DNA of 64,000 nucleotides from positions 16,109 to 80,108 of the forward strand of contig QZLH01000369.1 in NCBI GenBank assembly GCA_003833135.1, in the 5' to 3' direction. This document shows, piece by piece, positions 58,862-64,000 of the stretch. The notes beneath the pieces are model-generated. The model saw only the letters and a program-made list of their open reading frames with translations. It ran no database searches and was not told where the DNA came from. Source of the stretch: Oehlia diaphana. Lineage: Eukaryota; Glomeromycota; Glomeromycetes; Glomerales; Glomeraceae. Made by a program: the position numbers and the translations under genes. Position 1 is the stretch's first letter. Each line of letters opens with the position of its first letter.

Positions 58862-60119
58862 ATAATTTTCTAAATTTTTTATAAATAATAATAAAATTAT
58901 TTTTACTCATTTATTATTCAGAATAAGAAGGACGCTAAATTTTCTTTTCTTCTATACTGATATTTATTTAGATAATGAATTATCAAATTAATTTATTATA
59001 CGATATCTAGCTAATGCATTTTATTTACAGTATTTTTTATTTATTTACTTTTACTAATTATTTATTTTATTTTAAACACTAGGATTTAAAGTAGTTGTAA
59101 GATACAACAATGTTGTCAATGTATGCACAAGATAACTCTTTAAGTTTAATGGTGTATCATAACATCAATTAAGCTATACACTACTGAGAATGAAAAATCA
59201 GTGCTTCTGACTAGTTACACCAAAGAATTGATATTCATTAATGTGATGCTTCAAAAAGTTTATTATTATAATTTTTTTTTATATATTATAGTCTGATTAA
59301 GCATGACGAGTGTTACAGGTCAAAGATGATATATCTAAATACAAAAATAAAATTACCCAAGCTACACGAAACCTCTGCAAATCAAATCCTTCTCGGACAA
59401 CCAATCAGGGCAACAGTTTAAGATTAGTACTTACAAATCCGAAAAAAAATACTTTTGGAGGAAATCTTAAAAAAGTAAATATTTTTGTAAAACTACGAAT
59501 AGAAAGAGTCTATATTCCGTCACCACTTTTAATAGTTTTATGAAATTGCGGGAAACGACTTTCTTTCTCTTCTTTTCTTACTTCTTTGAAGGCGCGCGGC
59601 GATCCTGCTGCAACCTACGTATATACATATTTGAAATATATTTTGATTCGTATCAGATTTAAAAAATGCAGTATGATTAAAATCAATAAGCAAATAATCC
59701 AATATAATTTGGAAGCATCACGTTAAACAATTTATCTTTACTTCTAATAAACTCTTGATTTTTTAACACATGCTCTTTTATGTATATTACGATTATTAAG
59801 AACTTATTTTTACTAATTTAATAAATCATGTTTAGTAATTATACTTAAAAGTGAGATTAAAAAAAAATGATCTAAAAATTTTTCAAAGGCATCTATTAAC
59901 TAGAGAATGAAATCGATTCTAGCAAAATCGAATTAATCGAAAATCGAATCTAAATCGATTAATCGAAAATCGAATTAAAAATCGAATCTTTTACTGTGGC
60001 GCAGTAATTCGATTTTTTTTTATTTTTATTATTTTTATATAAATTAGTTTATATTCCTTTAGTTATTGCATAGCAGATAGTAAATTACTTTAATTTAAAC
60101 ATAAAATAAATAGGGTATT
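58862..60119. other. intergenic with ATCGATT repeat
   Basis: No supported gene. The open frame 59310-59543 has no family likeness. Contains the repeat at 59910-59988. Confidence 0.5.
59910..59988. repeat. ATCGATT-rich tandem repeat, copy 2
   Basis: Reiterated AATCGAATTAATCGAAAATCG with AAATCGATTAATCGAAAATCG. Many units are palindromic around ATCGAT or ATTAAT. Related to 45188-45245 in inverted orientation. Confidence 0.7.
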
Positions 60120-60970
60120 GCTAAATCTCACCGCAGATCCAAAAAACCGGTCATCTAAAAAGAAAAATAATAAAAAATTAATAATTATTTTGTTAAAAGA
60201 TTTTTTTAAAAAAATAAACTTGATATTCACCTCTCAAAATCTGAAAACTAACTGACTACAAAATAAAAAAATAAAAAAAAACTTCTACACAGTGTGTATA
60301 ATATTACATTATATCATGTGGTTAGCCATCAAAATTCTATGCACCTAAAGTGAACTGAAAGACTTCAAAAAAAAAAAAAGAAAGGCCGATTTCATATATT
60401 CAGATCCATCTAAAAAAGAAAAATTTCAAAATATTAATAAATGTTTCATTACTGTAAAAATATAAAAAAAAATAAGGAAACCCACCCACTGAATTCTAAT
60501 GCATCTAAAATCTATCTAAAAAAAAAGAAATATTTGAAATGTTTGTGAATCATTTCGTTAAAATAATTAAATTGAAAGAAAAAAAGAAAAACTCACCAAA
60601 ATTCTACGTGTCCTAAAATCTGAAGAATTGGTCACCTAAAAAAATAATGAAACATTAACTAAATAAGTAAAATTTAGTTATAATAAAAGATTAAAAGAGA
60701 AAAACCCACCAAAACCAAAACCCACTGAGAGCTCACCAAATTCACGCTCCAGAAAAAAATTTATCAAGTTTACCAAAAATTTACACTCCAGGCTGCCTAA
60801 AAAAAAAGAAAAAACGAACCATTAGAAATGGTTCATTAATATCAACTCCCTACCAAAATCCGTGCATTCAAATATCTGAAAACTATCTAAAAAAGAAAAA
60901 AATAAACACTTTAATAGTGTTTGTTAAAATATATAAAAAAAAATTAGTTTTACAATTTAAAAAAAGGTTC
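60120..60970 (-). other. array of micro-exon-like units with stem-loop spacers (array 2)
   Basis: At least six units read on the minus strand. Examples are TTTTTAG, then ATGACCGGTTTTTTGGATCT ending GCG before GTGAG. Another is a 33-bp unit (ATAGTTTTCAGATATTTGAA to GGATTTTG) before GTAGGG. A third is a 39-bp unit ending CGTAGAATTTTG before GTGAGT. Two units translate without stops in one phase to peptides ending R-I-L. Spacers carry stem-loops at 60536-60556, 60656-60680, 60816-60834 and 60901-60925, each directly upstream of the pyrimidine tract. The stem sequences differ completely between spacers. It lies directly 5' of the LINE relic on the other strand. Confidence 0.5.
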
Positions 60971-61133
60971 ATCAAAATTGGACCACTGGATACCAAGATA
61001 TTTACAAAAAACGATTTTTTGAGCCCTTAAAAAATGGGCCAATTTTCCAAAAGTGTGACTTATGACCTGTTTTAGAGATATCCGGGTCCTGATACAACTC
61101 TAATAAGCAAAGACAAAGAAAAATTTAAAGAAA

Positions 61134-63765
61134 ATGACAGAGATTTGCCACCAATTTTTTAACATTAATGATATAAAGGCAAATGTAGGAAAATATGAAT
61201 TGATTAATATAAATAGTTCAGATGAAGAATTAATAATAGAAGGAGAAAAAGTTAAGAAAATGAATAGTGAAGAAGGTAATCGTTATTTAGGAATATTTTT
61301 TAGACATGATAACAAAAGGAAAATATATAAAAACAAAATAGTTTCAATAGTTAATAGCGCCTGTAACATTTTTAACTGGAAAAAAACTTAATGAAAAACA
61401 GATCATAGCAGTATGGAATATGGTGATCATACCGTGAATTGAATATCAATTGGCTGCGATTATACTAATTAAAGATGAATGTTCAAAAATGATGATGAGG
61501 CTTAATATGATAATTAAGAAAGAGTGGGCTAGCGAGAATAATGCCCAATTTTATAATTTTTGATAAAGATATTTATGAAGCAAAACACATATACGATTTA
61601 CAATTGGAAATTATCTGTAAAAATTTATTATACCAGGCGAACGGTAATAATAAATTAAAAAAATTATTCAAGATAAAAATGTCACAAGAACAAAAATTTA
61701 TTTGGACGTCTAAATGTCCAGGAGAAATGAAGCTACCAGTAATAGTTGGATTATAGCAGTGATAAAAATATTAAATAATGAAAATATAAACCTTTGCGAC
61801 CACAAAATTTCAAATAAATATGATAATCATATAATAAAGGAGGGAAAATAGTTATAACAGTTATATTAAGCGAAAAAATATTTTCAGAAGCGCCTCATCA
61901 AAAAGAAATAAACAAATAATGTTTCTAGAAGACATGTTAGAAGCGAATGGCGTAATATTGATGAAATGGAAATATATGTCAAAGAATTAGGAATAAGTAC
62001 GAAAGGTAGAATACCAGCTTGATTCAAAGAAATAGAACAAAAAACATTAGAAGATGCAAGTGGAATGGTGAGGAAAATCAAAAATAAATATATAGGAAGA
62101 ACGAAAAAAAGCAACATTCATATAAAATATTTCAACAAGAATGAAAGATCAGAAAATATAATTTGATCACTTGGAATGAAAAATTAGGAGAATTTCCAAT
62201 ATTTGCTAAAGATAAAAATGATCATATAGTAAAAATTATAAAAGAATGAGAATATATTTGATATATAAATAACAACGAAGATCGATTAGATATGAATAAT
62301 TCTCCTTGGTTAAAAAAATGTGAAGGTTGTAGCTTAAATAAAAGTAAAAAAAAAAAGGATCAAAAGAATGCTTAATATATTTAGAAAATAAAAAAAGTAG
62401 AATTATTGAATCAAGAAAAGAAGAAGATTTAATAAAACCATACGAAATACTTAATAACGTAATCAAGAAAAATGAATGGATTAAAAAATATAATAAAGAA
62501 GAAATAAAGATTGAAGAATATAATGATCGAATTGAAATTATTAATAATTTAATACAGTCAGAGGAAGATTTCATTAAAATTGTATATTATTTTGAAAATA
62601 ATGATGACATAGAAAGGGAAAGAAAGACATATTATTTAATGATAGATCTGAAAAAGACAAAAAATTCTTTAAACAATATAGGGAAAAAAATATAAATATA
62701 TCATTACAAAATAATATGGGTTCTGAAAGAAAACAATTTAACGAATACGGAAGAAATTATGTTATCAGCAAGTTACGAATGTACAAATGAAAATGAATTT
62801 AAATTTTAATTAGAAGTATTATTATTGGATTATTATTAATTTCTAAAGGAAGTGACGTGATTTTAGGAGTCAATGAAAAAATTAAGAATCTTATATATGA
62901 ATTTAATAATAATTTTAAGTAATCGAAAAAAAATTATTATATAGAACTTTTATACATAGAAAATTTTTAAAGGTAAATGATATAATGATAACGAATAGTG
63001 ATAATAAAGAATATAAATTGATTAATGATATAAAGAAGGGAATGAAAGGGATTATAGAAAATCAGATAAAAGAAAAAAAAATAGATTATAAATTTGAATT
63101 AGTAGATAGTGCGTTATTGATTAATGAATATAATTTAATATGGAAAAAGAAGATAGTCACGGAGGATTTAGAAAATGGAGAAAGAAAGTATCAGATGCAA
63201 TATGGAAAAACGAGATTTTGAATAGCGAAATGATCGATGATTTATTTATGTATAATTTCAAGAAAGAATTTGATTGGCAATCGACTTTAGAATTTATTAG
63301 TAAGTGTAACCGTATTAATTTTAGTGCAAGACAATGTAACGATAAAGATACAAGGGATAGATCATATCGTATCAAAAATCTACTTAAATAATTACCGACT
63401 TATGTAACTCTTTTTAAAAGGAATACAGTTTCAATTGATGATGAAATATGTAGAAGATGCAGGAAAAATGAAAAAGAAACTTGGGAACACATATGGCTTT
63501 GCGAAGATAATGAATCAACAATAGATGAAATTGCACAAGAATCGATTTATAAATATGAAAAATATTTAGAGGAGAACGAACGGAAAGACGATATAGCAAT
63601 TTTAAGAAAATACAATTTTGATTTTATCAGAATTTTAGAACAGAGATTGGTAGTTTTAAGAGGAAAAAGCTGAATATGGGAAATCCTGAGAGGAGTATAC
63701 AATAATAATTTTAATCAATTAACGAATAAGAAAGAGGTAATTAATTGCAGATCCGCCTAAAATCG
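61134..63765 (+). pseudogene. 5'-truncated LINE (non-LTR) retroelement relic
   Basis: Plus-strand blocks run in order through many stops and frame changes. The end of the reverse-transcriptase domain is NRYLGIFFRHDNKRKIYK then VSIVNSACNIFNWKK (61270-61385). After that come SPWLKKCEGCSLN (62300), ECLIYLENKKSRIIE (62370), RINFSARQCNDKDTR (63310) and a zinc-finger-like CRRCRKNEKETWEHIWLC (63450). DDIAILRKYNFDFIRILEQR, then IWEILRGVYNNNFNQLTNK, end near 63750. The layout matches a LINE family I recall from Rhizophagus, but the reverse-transcriptase core with the YxDD/FADD box is absent, so the copy is 5'-truncated. Not functional. Confidence 0.75.
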
Positions 63766-64000
63766 GCACTGCGTTACTAATAAAATTCGGGGTTAAATTT
63801 GCCGATTTTGTGCTAGAACACAAACTTCAAAAAAGGATATCTCATAGATGACATATTGACTATAAAAAAAATCATGAAAAAATACTTGGAAAAAAAACGA
63901 ATTTGCAAAAAAAAGTTATACATTCGTATGCAAAATAATTAGTTTACAATGCGCGCGCGTCAGATTTACACCTTAAAATATACGAAATTTCAATATTTCA
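63766..64000. other. end of window, probable LINE 3' region
   Basis: Contains no gene. GCGCGCGCG-type sequence at 63952-63959 stands out in AT-rich DNA. Confidence 0.4.

Noticed and set aside
59310..59543. 77-residue frame downstream of the kinase
   Set aside because: No continuity with the kinase exons, and no domain or paralog visible.

Overview
The window is about 75-80% A+T, with compact AT-rich spliceosomal introns, long poly-A and poly-T tracts and lineage-specific gene families. It reads as nuclear DNA of an arbuscular-mycorrhizal fungus of the Rhizophagus (Glomeromycotina) type. The assignment rests on the gene families: BTB-BACK proteins, a zinc-ribbon protein kinase of the expanded Glomeromycotina type, SAM-domain fusions, a MIR-domain family, a MYND protein, and relics of hAT, DIRS, protein-primed polymerase B and LINE elements. 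No bacterial features, operons, CRISPR arrays or convincing tRNAs were seen. All identifications are from reading the sequence; no database search was run. || Layout. 0-6.5 kb: a cluster of four paralogous small membrane proteins (A partial, B, C on +, D on -). They share a six-exon structure with fixed intron phases 1-2-1-2-1. A fifth copy (E) lies alone at 47.1-48.0 kb. Intron 5 of copy B has been expanded by a 9-bp minisatellite. 7.8-9.1 kb: a SAM-NYN (putative RNase) gene. 9.1-13.7 kb: intergenic DNA with a 128-bp MITE and an assembly gap whose edge is duplicated at 24.1 kb. 13.7-15.0 kb: a MIR-domain gene. 16.4-21.1 kb: two BTB-BACK paralogs in tandem. 25.3-28.2 kb: a large 7-TM protein with a low-complexity ectodomain. 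29.7-30.8 kb: a MYND zinc-finger protein with three internal repeats. || 31.3-44.1 kb is a mosaic of decayed mobile elements and broken genes with visibly higher G+C: a hAT transposase relic, two small Cys/His-rich paralogs around a broken + strand gene, a frameshifted SAM plus PD-(D/E)XK-like gene, a split F-box-like gene, a family-B DNA polymerase relic, and a shortened DIRS-type retroelement that still has inverted terminal repeats and an internal complementary region, followed by a Tc1-type MITE. || 50.9-64 kb: an acidic disordered protein, two homologous arrays of micro-exon-like units whose intron-like spacers carry stem-loops with conserved shape but changing sequence (52.7-53.6 and 60.1-61.0 kb), a BED-like zinc-finger exon, a protein kinase gene with several small 3' exons, and a 5'-truncated LINE relic. 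|| The genes do not form a pathway. They sample expanded signalling families (BTB, kinase, SAM) and membrane families set in transposon-rich DNA.
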